Source: Agapanthus africanus | Taxonomy: Eukaryota > Streptophyta > Magnoliopsida > Asparagales > Amaryllidaceae | Assembly (NCBI GenBank): GCA_030015575.1 | Contig: JASDDO010000006.1 | Span: 379,338,137-379,402,136 of the forward strand | Reading direction: 5' to 3' | Length of the DNA stretch: 64,000 bases | Shown here: positions 35,858 to 52,281 of the stretch, one piece after another | Layout: every line of letters starts with the position of its first letter | Numbering within the stretch: the stretch's first letter is position 1 | The notes under the pieces: generated by a model | Seen by the model: only the letters and a program-made list of their open reading frames with translations | What the model was told of the DNA's origin: nothing | Database searches by the model: none | Program-made: the position numbers and the translations under genes

Positions 35858-38697
35858 TGCAATGCAAGAAACCTGAGCAAAAGAAATTGTACTTGTTCCT
35901 CTGAGCTTCAAGAAATTAAGATTGATGATATGCTGCAAAAATACATAAACAGTTAACAAATTAGATGACAGAAGAACGTGAAATATTGAAAAAGTGATGC
36001 CAGAATAAACACAGAACTGCAGCATATATTCAGAATAAAGTTAAACCAAAACTTGGTTTGAGCAATGCTTACACTCCCAATATATGCAATACATCATTCA
36101 TTAATTAAACATAAGAAAGCTGAAGAGTTGAAAATAAGTGAAATGACTAGAAATTACACAACTAAGTAGACCACAAATATAAATCAATTGTATTGCAAAA
36201 CTGCAAATTTAATTCCTTCAACAGAAAGAGAAAGAAAAGAGTAGAAGAAGAGGCAACAAGCAGTGGTCGATCGTCATCAATTTCTACTGAAATTTGATGC
36301 ATGAATAGCTGAACTTGATGTTTCAATTTAATGTTTGAACCAATATTTCTCAAAATGGAAACAATCGTGAATAAAATAATTTTAAGATTACCGAATAGGT
36401 CATTCGATGTGGCGAGATTGCTAGAGGGCGTGGTGGCGCTTAGGTCACCGAGACAAGGCATTGGTGCATGCAAGTAGGTGGGATTTGGATAAACAGGCTG
36501 GGCCTGAGAGTGGGTTTGAGATAACGGGTCAGGTTGGGCACTAAACAGGAATATCATGTGTAGAACCTTAATTTGGTTAGCTGGTACTTTAAATTTATTC
36601 AAGGACTTAAGAAACTTCCAATATGGTCGCTACTAAATTATGATTTTTTTTTTTTGAGAATTACAATAAACTATCGAAAGCACAATTGAATTTAAGTTGC
36701 ATAAATAATTGAAATGTACAAATAGAAACAAATACAGACTAATTATCATGCTCTGCACATCTCGACTGTATCATCGAAAACTTTTCGTCACGTGGAACAC
36801 CACTTGACATGGAACGTAGTACAATAGGAGTAGTCTTTTTCAATACTTACAAGGATCAGAAGCCTAGACATGGAATGTTTTTGGATCATCGGTATGTGTG
36901 TGCATAAGTATGAATTGTACATTTTTTCAAATAATCTTAACTCAAACCCGACTTTGTGCCCATTTGACACAAACTTGATTTTATGCCTATCTAACTTAGT
37001 TTCTTACCGAGTTAGATTAAAACGGTGCTTCCTCCAATCTAAAACATTAATGTTCTCTGATAGGAACGATAGTTCCAAATCGCAAATCACTAATGGTTTA
37101 ACGATTTATTGTAACACAAAGATGCAACTTATGTTGGTCTTGTCAAAAACTATATATCATCTCATCTTAAATGATTATTGTTTATGTGTACTATCTGAGG
37201 ATGATTATTTGATAATATTCTATAGTTACTAAAAAAACATATTTTTATGATTTCTTTTGCAGTATACAATTAATAAAATTTTGGAACTTAAACAACTTCT
37301 AATAAAATTTTTATAAAAAAAAATACAGTGAATTGAAACCGCAATCAAAGATTGGTGTATATGTGATATTGATTTGAAAGTTCTATTATAGCAACTACGG
37401 TTCAGGTGTTTTTTGCATACATTATTTTTCATCTGACATAAATATATTAAGATAATGTCTTAAACGAAAGAAGCGCCCTCCCCCCCACCACACACACACA
37501 CACAAAAAAAAAATCTCTCTTGCCTGAAAAGCAAGGAAACCCACCTTAACATGAAAACCCCGCAATTTACATATAGATCCTAACAATGTTGATATTTTCC
37601 ATTCATGATACTTCTCTATATCGAAAATGCCGCTCTTAATTCTAATTGACTCAACCCTATTACTCTCTTTTCTTATTTTTTTTTCAATTTTCCAATTCAC
37701 TCTCTTGAATCCATGTAAAAAATTAAATTGGAGACTTTTGAGAATAGAGATGAGAAAGATATTTGGAGGGAAATTTTTTAAAGAAGAAACGAGAGAAAGA
37801 AATTTGAGGAAGAGAGGTTGAAGGGTATTCTGGGAGAAATAGATCAAGAGAACTAATGGTGTTAAATTTTTAGGATAGAGTGCATGTTATTCATGTTAAT
37901 GGGGGTTTAAAAGTGAGGAAGGTTTCATGTATTTTAGCCTAAGATATTTATCACATCAGGATTCATTAATTTGTCTTCATATAAAGATATTTTCTCTTTC
38001 ATGTTTTTTTTTACTTTGGCCTTTTTATTTTTGCATTGTACTATGAAATAGAAGGAAAAAAGTTAATAGCACATATTCGCAAAACATATCAATTGGTATA
38101 TCTCATATGGCTTTTCTCTCCAAAATGAGAGGTTTTGAAGGGATCACGTCCAACAAAAAACATCCATAAAAGAGCTATTCAAATTCTGTGGAGATACATA
38201 AACACCATCTTTTTCATGCTTTCAACAATTCCATAGATAAATACATGCTTCAATAATTATTCTGCAACGGGCAAAAAAATGTTTTGTTGTACCGTCTGAA
38301 GAAATCTTTCATATTGCAGCATTTCCATCAAGTTCATAAAATTGAAATATTCTAAAAATAGGTACATGTTTCTTTAGTATAGCGATCTTGCTGAGCTGTA
38401 TCAATAAGAGATACTGAAGCTAAAACCTCAATACGTTTGAATTATTATGCCCATATTCTTTTTAAACCATGGTATGAGAACTCGGCCGATACCTTATCCT
38501 AGAGGGTTGGACCGAAAAATGGAACACACAAAACTTAAGGATATGAATTTACACAAAAAATTAAATCAACATCATAACATGTGAATTTACACACACAAAA
38601 CTGTATTATCTATTCATGTTACTATGTGTATTCACAGGCATATGCTGTAATTTCTTAGAACCAACATACTTGTCATTTTGCCTTATTCATTGTGCAG
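35858..38697. other. Upstream region of ATCase copy 1, up to DUF676 exons
   Basis: 2.8 kb with no supported gene. It must contain the ATCase promoter and 5' UTR (minus strand) and, somewhere between about 36.6 and 38.69 kb, the duplication junction where ATCase upstream DNA meets a DUF676 intron; I cannot place it exactly. A CA microsatellite lies near 37488-37504. The 146-codon minus-strand ORF at 36162-36602 shows no recognisable domain and is cut by a substitution in unit 3, which argues against it being a gene. Confidence 0.6.
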
Positions 38698-40728
38698 GTC
38701 AGCTTTACGCTCTTTCAAGCGCCGCGTTGCCTATGCCAACGCAAATTTTGATCGTATCTTTTTCCCCCCCTTTACCATTGCAGTTTGCTGTGTATCTTCT
38801 ATTGTTGATGCTTTTTGGTCATTAGTATATTATTTCTGTAACCTTTAATTGGTTAAAAAAATATTGTAGGATGGAGAACTTCTTCAATTCGGCGTCGGCA
38901 TGAATTGCCCAGAGTATGTATGGCTGACAGCCTTACATGTTTCTTGCAATATGCTAATTACTTTTTCCCCTTCTCTTAATATGTGCTCTGTTGTTTCCTC
39001 TCTTCAGTATCATCTTCTTGTAACAGATGAGAAGTATCCACATATAGTGTATGTGGACAAGGCCGTCAGAGAAAATATTCATAAGGAAGCACCTCCAGAT
39101 CTCAAACCTAAAATGTACGACATAGAAGGGTTGTCATTATCACACATTATCAAGAAAATTCATGGTTGTAGAGGGTTTGGAATATCTGAAAAATCAAATT
39201 TCTAATCTGAAAATTTTCTTTGTGTTATGTACACAAGTTGTACATTTTATAATCTGAACACTTGTAATTATTGCCACTATTCTGACGGGGCATCATCATT
39301 TGCAGAGGAGATGATTAGAGGTCTTAACCTAGTATCTTGGGAGCGTGTGGATGTTAGCTTCCAAAATAGCAAGCAAAGATACATTGCACATAATACCATC
39401 CAGGCAAGAACGCTGTTTTTAATTCATTTGCCTCGTTTTAATGTGAATATTCTCTATTATGCGACAGGAATTTAGGTTACATTTATTTGTCATGCCCTAG
39501 CTGTTATGTCATAACTACTATATCTTTAGAGCCAGCAAGTAGCATCTTACCTATCATTCATGTCATCCATCCTTTATAATCACTTAGAAATCAATTTCTT
39601 TAAATCTCACATAGCAGTTATCCATATCAAATAAGTTATGCGGACTGTGTATGAAAACTTCTACCATATGCATTTGGTTTTTGGATTTCTAAATCAAGAA
39701 GACTGTGATACTTAATTCTTATGGTAGTTCAGATGAACCTTGGTTGCATATATTACTGTGCAAATTTAAATATTTGCCGAGTTACATTGAACTTAATTCA
39801 TCCTCAAAAGGTAGTTAAAGCCACTTTGTGGTTTTGAAATGTCAGTTCCATATTGTACACTTAAGGATCACCTTAGGGATGCGTATAAGAAAGTTATATT
39901 ATCAAGTATATATTACATGATATATGAGTTGAATGTGACCAAACATGCACGTCTATGTCAATCTGCGGTAACTATTGAAACGGTTCTATGCATGCAAACA
40001 TACGCTGTGGTCATGTATGTAATTGTCGAAATGGTTCTTTGCTTCTCTTATTGTACCAAGTCATAGCAATTGAGACTAAAATTAAGATGGAAAGTTTTTA
40101 GACATGTCAATAAGGAGAAAATGGATAATAAAGCAAGTATCACATCAGTTATAGTATCATAATTTATTTATTTTGGAGATAATTCTTGTGTCATGAAGTA
40201 ATTCAATTTGACTAGCCAAATCTGCCATTGACTAAATAGGACGGCTTTGTGAGATTTGGAATAGCCATGAGTTAAATATATGACCTGTAAAAGTTGTGCC
40301 CAATCCAACCTCATTCTTGATAGTGTTCTAGCTCAAGTCTTAAACGGTCATCCATGAGTGGTCCAGGTTCGGGCGTGTCTTGTAAGATCCTGGCCCAACA
40401 GCAACAGTAGCTTTGGTAGTTCCCACCTTGATCTCGTACTTGCTTGGCTTGTAGGGTCTATTAGGATAAGCATATCTCACATATTTCGACAACATGATGT
40501 TTTTTATTTCGACAACATGATGTTTTTTATTTCGACAACATGATGTTTTTTCCCTTGCTATTCACTGTAGTATCCGTCATATTGATAATGTGCTGTTTTC
40601 ATGTTTGCTAGTATAGGTTTCTTCAGTATCTTAAATTTGGTTCTACCATTGTCCAGGTGAAAAGCGATTGGCTGAACTCTGATGGAGCCAACGTGGTTTC
40701 CCATATGATCGATAATTTTCTGGTCTAA
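38698..40728 (+). pseudogene. DUF676 3' exons (five), spanning units 1 and 2
   Basis: Five exons in consistent phase: 38698-38753 (SALRSFKRRVAYANANFD), 38870-38913 (WRTSSIRRRHELPR), 39008-39164 (YHLLVTDEKYPHIVYVDKAV onward to IIKKIH), 39306-39403 (EEMIRGLNLVSWERVDVSFQ and on) and 40657-40728 (VKSDWLNSDGADVVSHMIDN, FLV, stop). This is the conserved C-terminal half of plant DUF676 esterase-like proteins. The first intron has an unusual donor, GTATCTTTTT, close to the U12 type; the last uses GC-AG. The 5' exons, including the catalytic serine region, are missing; upstream lies ATCase upstream DNA instead. It may be transcribed from there as a fusion, but that is inference. Confidence 0.85.
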
Positions 40729-42101
40729 TTCCTTCACGTTCGGATTTTTTTGGCACCTGTGCTGATTGCACAGTTAGGTCTTCTTCAGTAAATTATTTGC
40801 ATCATAGTCCGTTTGTTATGATTAATTTGGGTAGTGGATTACATGCCACTGGTGAATTTGAGGAGCCAAGTTTGTGCATATGTACGTAGTTGGTACCATG
40901 TAACTAACTGTTATATAATTAACATTGTTCAAGTATGATTGTTGGATTATGTTTTGTGATTCTACCTTGTTGCATTCATTGAAGCCGTTGTTTGCCAGTT
41001 GTGTAGCTGACAACAATGCAGTCGCCTGGTGCATGTCAGATTATGTTTTGTGATTCTACTGCGTTGGGCACTCATCAATGCCGTGGTTTGTTTGCCAGTT
41101 GTGTGGCTGATGACAATGGACGCTTAATTATTAATCATGGATGTTCCCGAATGCCAAATCTGTGTAATATATCTTCTTTGTTTCAAATAACAATATGTTA
41201 CGCGTCCAACAGCTTCTGCTTGTTATATTTTTTGGTCATTACGATTCCAGTATACCGTCTTCTTCCTACCTCCGAGCCAAACCTGAGCATTGCATACTTT
41301 TGCTGGAACAAGCTACGAACGCTGTATTTCCGCATAGAATAGACATTCTATCCGGACAAAAACAAAAGCCCAGGATGTAAAATCAACCAATGTCTGAAAC
41401 ATACAAAGAAGCCAAGTCACAATATTCATGAATAATTCGTGAATTTTTGAACGGCCGATTTAATCGGCGTTGACGAACGATTCGAATTATTCATGAATAA
41501 TTTGTGAATTATTCATGAATAATTCACAAAATCAGCGAATAATTCGCAACATTAAAATCCATAGGCTCATATATTAATTTCTTCCTCGAAATCCTTTCCG
41601 AATGCTTGCCGAATCTTTTCTGAATACTTACCTATTTTTTTCGAATAATTCTTTAAATCCGAATTTTCGATATCGCCGAATTAATCCCAAATGCCGAATT
41701 TGTGGCTATGATAAGGAGAAATGACCGCTCAAGTTTCAGTTACTGAAGGCCCGTTAGGGGGAGTGGCGCTCGCCGTTCCGACCGCTCCCCCAAACGGGGG
41801 CTCGGCCAACGTTTCCCACCGCTCATGGGAGTGGTGGGAGTGGTGGGGGAGATAGCCCCATCTTTGTTGGGTTTTTTTTATAAAAGAAAAATTGAATGTG
41901 CTGGGCGGATTTTTTAATAATTTTTAATTTTTAATGAGTTTTTTCCTTAAAAAATATGGTTACAAAACTTTAGGTAATCCAAACATTCCATAATTACAAA
42001 ACCATGGTTTCGCACCGCTCTCTCGAACGCCCCAAAATATGATTTGGTTATAAAACCATAGTTTCACATCTTTCACCGGAACTGGCCCTAAGTTAAACAT
42101 G

Positions 42102-42139
<38 letters not shown>

Positions 42140-43663
42140 GAATATTTTATGTAATTTCAAGAGAATATTTTATGTAATTTCAAGCTTCTATTTTGGATTT
42201 TTGTGCTTGGATAATAAATCAACCCCCACATTTATTTTGAAAAACTTTAATTAACCCATACATCATTACTTTGCTCTGGTTCATTGTAGGATTGTTAATC
42301 GGAAAACTAATATCTACCCCATTCTTACCCATGACAAATAACAATTGTTAAATTGAAAAATTATTTTGAGCCCCTTGAATTTTTTTTCAAAAATTCCTGA
42401 TTTTCTTGTGTTGATACATAATATTGAAATTTTGAAGAAAATAGAAAATATCATGATTTTCGAAAATTTTGGGACTTTTGAAGTAAGCAAAATATTGAAA
42501 AATCAAGAGCACATAAAATTTTGAGATTTTTGAAAAAATCGCTATTTTTGTGTGTTATATAACATGCAAAATATTGAAAAATCGAAGAAAAATCTAGATT
42601 TTCGTGTGCTACAACAAGAAAAATATTAAAAACCCAAAGAATGACAAAAAAAGTTTAAGAGTTACGAAAATTACGCAATTTTCATACGGCAACAAGCAAA
42701 ATATTGTAAATTTTTAAAAATTGGGATTTTAATAAATTTCGCGATTGTCTGCGCTATAAAGAATGATACTAAAAAATCGAAGAAAACAAGAATATAATAG
42801 ATATTTTAAACTTTCATGGTTTTCGTGTGCAGCATAGATAATATTGAAAAAAGAAAGAAAATAGAATATTTTGCGATTTTCGTGTTACATAATGGAAAAT
42901 ATTGAAATGACGCAAAAAACAAAAACATTTTGTTTGAAAATTTCATAATTTTCTTCTGTTATTGCTAACAAAATATTGGAAATCTAAAGAAAACATAAAT
43001 TTCAAGATTTTTAAAAATTTGTCATATTGTATGCTACAGCATGCGAACTGCCAAGAATTTGAGAAAACAAAAAAAATTGAGATTTTTGTACATTTCATGA
43101 TTATAATGTGTTAATAAGCAAAATATTGAAAAACTGAATAAAAGATTTTTTTTGAGATTTCTAAAAATTTCGCAATTTTCTTATGCAATTTTCGTATGGT
43201 ATAAAGAGCAAATATTGAAATGCTAAAAAATATAGGTATCCATACATTGCGCGGAAGCCCTTGCTAGTAGAGCTATAAAGAGAACCTCTAGAGAAAGAGA
43301 ACACAAACTCGGTCCAAGAAAAACAAAAACTCTAAAATACTGATTCAAAATATCCACCAAGTTATCAATGATTTTATCCATCAATAATGTTTCTTAGGGC
43401 ACATTCCAACCTATTACCCAATTGTTAAAATGGTACGCTTCTGAGCAAATAATTCCCATTAACTGCATTCATGGACAACAAAAAACAGGGCTCACTCATG
43501 AAGCCAAGAGTTCCTCATGGATTAGTTGATACCATGTCAAAATATCGTCCAAACGAACGGCGAAATAATAGAAAACATCGGTGGCCGAAAAATCAATAAG
43601 TTAGAAAAAACCGATGAACTTTATTACACCTCAAAAATCAAAGGAAAATTGGCGAAAACGCCA
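40729..43663. other. Convergent spacer, unit 2
   Basis: Same order of parts as in unit 1 (95-base direct repeat, palindromic segment, GC-rich hairpin, TA microsatellite at 42104-42134, degenerate repeats). Differences from unit 1 include GGAGTGGTGG repeats in place of poly-G and a duplicated GAGAATATTTTATGTAATTT (42139-42180). No gene. Confidence 0.7.
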
Positions 43664-45996
<2,333 letters not shown>

Positions 45997-48837
45997 TGCA
46001 ATGCAAGAAACCTGAGCAAAAGAAATTGTACTTGTTCCTCTGAGCTTCAAGAAATTAAGATTGATGATATGCTGCAAAAATACATAAACAGTTAACAAAT
46101 TAGATGACAGAAGAACGTGAAATATTGAAAAAGTGATGCCAGAATAAACACAGAACTGCAGCATATATTCAGAATAAAGTTAAACCAAAACTTGGTTTGA
46201 GCAATGCTTACACTCCCAATATATGCAATACATCATTCATTAATTAAACATAAGAAAGCTGAAGAGTTGAAAATAAGTGAAATGACTAGAAATTACACAA
46301 CTAAGTAGACCACAAATATAAATCAATTGTATTGCAAAACTGCAAATTTAATTCCTTCAACAGAAAGAGAAAGAAAAGAGTAGAAGAAGAGGCAACAAGC
46401 AGTGGTCGATCGTCATCAATTTCTACTGAAATTTGATGCATGAATAGCTGAACTTGATGTTTCAATTTAATGTTTGAACCAATATTTCTCAAAATGGAAA
46501 CAATCGTGAATAAAATAATTTTAAGATTACCGAATAGGTCATTCGATGTGGCGAGATTGCTAGAGGGCGTGGTGGCGCTTAGGTCACCGAGACAAGGCAT
46601 TGGTGCATGCAAGTAGGTGGGATTTGGATAAACAGGCTGGGCCTGAGAGTGGGTTTGAGATAACGGGTCAGGTTGGGCACTAAACAGGAATATCATGTGT
46701 AGAACCTTAATTTGGTTAGCTGGTACTTTAAATTTATTCAAGGACTTAAGAAACTTCCAATATGGTCGCTACTAAATTATGATTTTTTTTTTTTTGAGAA
46801 TTACAATAAACTATCGAAAGCACAATTGAATTTAAGTTGCATAAATAATTGAAATGTACAAATAGAAACAAATACAGACTAATTATCATGCTCTGCACAT
46901 CTCGACTGTATCATCGAAAACTTTTCGTCACGTGGAACACCACTTGACATGGAACGTAGTACAATAGGAGTAGTCTTTTTCAATACTTACAAGGATCAGA
47001 AGCCTAGACATGGAATGTTTTTGGATCATCGGTATGTGTGTGCATAAGTATGAATTGTACATTTTTTCAAATAATCTTAACTCAAACCCGACTTTGTGCC
47101 CATTTGACACAAACTTGATTTTATGCCTATCTAACTTAGTTTCTTACCGAGTTAGATTAAAACGGTGCTTCCTCCAATCTAAAACATTAATGTTCTCTGA
47201 TAGGAACGATAGTTCCAAATCGCAAATCACTAATGGTTTAACGATTTATTGTAACACAAAGATGCAACTTATGTTGGTCTTGTCAAAAACTATATATCAT
47301 CTCATCTTAAATGATTATTGTTTATGTGTACTATCTGAGGATGATTATTTGATAATATTCTATAGTTACTAAAAAAACATATTTTTATGATTTCTTTTGC
47401 AGTATACAATTAATAAAATTTTGGAACTTAAACAACTTCTAATAAAATTTTTATAAAAAAAAATACAGTGAATTGAAACCGCAATCAAAGATTGGTGTAT
47501 ATGTGATATTGATTTGAAAGTTCTATTATAGCAACTACGGTTCAGGTGTTTTTTGCATACATTATTTTTCATCTGACATAAATATATTAAGATAATGTCT
47601 TAAACGAAAGAAGCGCCCTCCCCCCCACCACACACACACACACAAAAAAAAAATCTCTCTTGCCTGAAAAGCAAGGAAACCCACCTTAACATGAAAACCC
47701 CGCAATTTACATATAGATCCTAACAATGTTGATATTTTCCATTCATGATACTTCTCTATATCGAAAATGCCGCTCTTAATTCTAATTGACTCAACCCTAT
47801 TACTCTCTTTTCTTATTTTTTTTTCAATTTTCCAATTCACTCTCTTGAATCCATGTAAAAAATTAAATTGGAGACTTTTGAGAATAGAGATGAGAAAGAT
47901 ATTTGGAGGGAAATTTTTTAAAGAAGAAACGAGAGAAAGAAATTTGAGGAAGAGAGGTTGAAGGGTATTCTGGGAGAAATAGATCAAGAGAACTAATGGT
48001 GTTAAATTTTTAGGATAGAGTGCATGTTATTCATGTTAATGGGGGTTTAAAAGTGAGGAAGGTTTCATGTATTTTAGCCTAAGATATTTATCACATCAGG
48101 ATTCATTAATTTGTCTTCATATAAAGATATTTTCTCTTTCATGTTTTTTTTTACTTTGGCCTTTTTATTTTTGCATTGTACTATGAAATAGAAGGAAAAA
48201 AGTTAATAGCACATATTCGCAAAACATATCAATTGGTATATCTCATATGGCTTTTCTCTCCAAAATGAGAGGTTTTGAAGGGATCACGTCCAACAAAAAA
48301 CATCCATAAAAGAGCTATTCAAATTCTGTGGAGATACATAAACACCATCTTTTTCATGCTTTCAACAATTCCATAGATAAATACATGCTTCAATAATTAT
48401 TCTGCAACGGGCAAAAAAATGTTTTGTTGTACCGTCTGAAGAAATCTTTCATATTGCAGCATTTCCATCAAGTTCATAAAATTGAAATATTCTAAAAATA
48501 GGTACATGTTTCTTTAGTATAGCGATCTTGCTGAGCTGTATCAATAAGAGATACTGAAGCTAAAACCTCAATACGTTTGAATTATTATGCCCATATTCTT
48601 TTTAAACCATGGTATGAGAACTCGGCCGATACCTTATCCTAGAGGGTTGGACCGAAAAATGGAACACACAAAACTTAAGGATATGAATTTACACAAAAAA
48701 TTAAATCAACATCATAACATGTGAATTTACACACACAAAACTGTATTATCTATTCATGTTACTATGTGTATTCACAGGCATATGCTGTAATTTCTTAGAA
48801 CCAACATACTTGTCATTTTGCCTTATTCATTGTGCAG
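45997..48837. other. Upstream region of ATCase copy 2
   Basis: Copy of 35858-38697 with a one-base longer poly-T run near 46,790. No supported gene; contains the presumed ATCase promoter and the old duplication junction. Confidence 0.6.
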
Positions 48838-50868
48838 GTCAGCTTTACGCTCTTTCAAGCGCCGCGTTGCCTATGCCAACGCAAATTTTGATCGTATCTT
48901 TTTCCCCCCCTTTACCATTGCAGTTTGCTGTGTATCTTCTATTGTTGATGCTTTTTGGTCATTAGTATATTATTTCTGTAACCTTTAATTGGTTAAAAAA
49001 ATATTGTAGGATGGAGAACTTCTTCAATTCGGCGTCGGCATGAATTGCCCAGAGTATGTATGGCTGACAGCCTTACATGTTTCTTGCAATATGCTAATTA
49101 CTTTTTCCCCTTCTCTTAATATGTGCTCTGTTGTTTCCTCTCTTCAGTATCATCTTCTTGTAACAGATGAGAAGTATCCACATATAGTGTATGTGGACAA
49201 GGCCGTCAGAGAAAATATTCATAAGGAAGCACCTCCAGATCTCAAACCTAAAATGTACGACATAGAAGGGTTGTCATTATCACACATTATCAAGAAAATT
49301 CATGGTTGTAGAGGGTTTGGAATATCTGAAAAATCAAATTTCTAATCTGAAAATTTTCTTTGTGTTATGTACACAAGTTGTACATTTTATAATCTGAACA
49401 CTTGTAATTATTGCCACTATTCTGACGGGGCATCATCATTTGCAGAGGAGATGATTAGAGGTCTTAACCTAGTATCTTGGGAGCGTGTGGATGTTAGCTT
49501 CCAAAATAGCAAGCAAAGATACATTGCACATAATACCATCCAGGCAAGAACGCTGTTTTTAATTCATTTGCCTCGTTTTAATGTGAATATTCTCTATTAT
49601 GCGACAGGAATTTAGGTTACATTTATTTGTCATGCCCTAGCTGTTATGTCATAACTACTATATCTTTAGAGCCAGCAAGTAGCATCTTACCTATCATTCA
49701 TGTCATCCATCCTTTATAATCACTTAGAAATCAATTTCTTTAAATCTCACATAGCAGTTATCCATATCAAATAAGTTATGCGGACTGTGTATGAAAACTT
49801 CTACCATATGCATTTGGTTTTTGGATTTCTAAATCAAGAAGACTGTGATACTTAATTCTTATGGTAGTTCAGATGAACCTTGGTTGCATATATTACTGTG
49901 CAAATTTAAATATTTGCCGAGTTACATTGAACTTAATTCATCCTCAAAAGGTAGTTAAAGCCACTTTGTGGTTTTGAAATGTCAGTTCCATATTGTACAC
50001 TTAAGGATCACCTTAGGGATGCGTATAAGAAAGTTATATTATCAAGTATATATTACATGATATATGAGTTGAATGTGACCAAACATGCACGTCTATGTCA
50101 ATCTGCGGTAACTATTGAAACGGTTCTATGCATGCAAACATACGCTGTGGTCATGTATGTAATTGTCGAAATGGTTCTTTGCTTCTCTTATTGTACCAAG
50201 TCATAGCAATTGAGACTAAAATTAAGATGGAAAGTTTTTAGACATGTCAATAAGGAGAAAATGGATAATAAAGCAAGTATCACATCAGTTATAGTATCAT
50301 AATTTATTTATTTTGGAGATAATTCTTGTGTCATGAAGTAATTCAATTTGACTAGCCAAATCTGCCATTGACTAAATAGGACGGCTTTGTGAGATTTGGA
50401 ATAGCCATGAGTTAAATATATGACCTGTAAAAGTTGTGCCCAATCCAACCTCATTCTTGATAGTGTTCTAGCTCAAGTCTTAAACGGTCATCCATGAGTG
50501 GTCCAGGTTCGGGCGTGTCTTGTAAGATCCTGGCCCAACAGCAACAGTAGCTTTGGTAGTTCCCACCTTGATCTCGTACTTGCTTGGCTTGTAGGGTCTA
50601 TTAGGATAAGCATATCTCACATATTTCGACAACATGATGTTTTTTATTTCGACAACATGATGTTTTTTATTTCGACAACATGATGTTTTTTCCCTTGCTA
50701 TTCACTGTAGTATCCGTCATATTGATAATGTGCTGTTTTCATGTTTGCTAGTATAGGTTTCTTCAGTATCTTAAATTTGGTTCTACCATTGTCCAGGTGA
50801 AAAGCGATTGGCTGAACTCTGATGGAGCCAACGTGGTTTCCCATATGATCGATAATTTTCTGGTCTAA
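48838..50868 (+). pseudogene. DUF676 3' exons (five), spanning units 2 and 3
   Basis: Exons 48838-48893, 49010-49053, 49148-49304, 49446-49543 and 50797-50868, the same as the copy at 38698-40728, with open phase through all five and the same GC-AG last intron. Lacks the 5' half of the gene. Confidence 0.85.
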
Positions 50869-52241
50869 TTCCTTCACGTTCGGATTTTTTTGGCACCTGT
50901 GCTGATTGCACAGTTAGGTCTTCTTCAGTAAATTATTTGCATCATAGTCCGTTTGTTATGATTAATTTGGGTAGTGGATTACATGCCACTGGTGAATTTG
51001 AGGAGCCAAGTTTGTGCATATGTACGTAGTTGGTACCATGTAACTAACTGTTATATAATTAACATTGTTCAAGTATGATTGTTGGATTATGTTTTGTGAT
51101 TCTACCTTGTTGCATTCATTGAAGCCGTTGTTTGCCAGTTGTGTAGCTGACAACAATGCAGTCGCCTGGTGCATGTCAGATTATGTTTTGTGATTCTACT
51201 GCGTTGGGCACTCATCAATGCCGTGGTTTGTTTGCCAGTTGTGTGGCTGATGACAATGGACGCTTAATTATTAATCATGGATGTTCCCGAATGCCAAATC
51301 TGTGTAATATATCTTCTTTGTTTCAAATAACAATATGTTACGCGTCCAACAGCTTCTGCTTGTTATATTTTTTGGTCATTACGATTCCAGTATACCGTCT
51401 TCTTCCTACCTCCGAGCCAAACCTGAGCATTGCATACTTTTGCTGGAACAAGCTACGAACGCTGTATTTCCGCATAGAATAGACATTCTATCCGGACAAA
51501 AACAAAAGCCCAGGATGTAAAATCAACCAATGTCTGAAACATACAAAGAAGCCAAGTCACAATATTCATGAATAATTCGTGAATTTTTGAACGGCCGATT
51601 TAATCGGCGTTGACGAACGATTCGAATTATTCATGAATAATTTGTGAATTATTCATGAATAATTCACAAAATCAGCGAATAATTCGCAACATTAAAATCC
51701 ATAGGCTCATATATTAATTTCTTCCTCGAAATCCTTTCCGAATGCTTGCCGAATCTTTTCTGAATACTTACCTATTTTTTTCGAATAATTCTTTAAATCC
51801 GAATTTTCGATATCGCCGAATTAATCCCAAATGCCGAATTTGTGGCTATGATAAGGAGAAATGACCGCTCAAGTTTCAGTTACTGAAGGCCCGTTAGGGG
51901 GAGTGGCGCTCGCCGTTCCGACCGCTCCCCCAAACGGGGGCTCGGCCAACGTTTCCCACCGCTCATGGGAGTGGTGGGAGTGGTGGGGGAGATAGCCCCA
52001 TCTTTGTTGGGTTTTTTTTATAAAAGAAAAATTGAATGTGCTGGGCGGATTTTTTAATAATTTTTAATTTTTAATGAGTTTTTTCCTTAAAAAATATGGT
52101 TACAAAACTTTAGGTAATCCAAACATTCCATAATTACAAAACCATGGTTTCGCACCGCTCTCTCGAACGCCCCAAAATATGATTTGGTTATAAAACCATA
52201 GTTTCACATCTTTCACCGGAACTGGCCCTAAGTTAAACATG

Positions 52242-52281
<40 letters not shown>

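Noticed and set aside
36162..36602. 146-codon minus-strand ORF upstream of ATCase
   Set aside because: No recognisable domain and truncated by a single change in unit 3; more likely leader or non-coding sequence.
37422..37847. 141-codon minus-strand ORF
   Set aside because: Low-complexity, crosses a CA microsatellite and poly-A; no domain.
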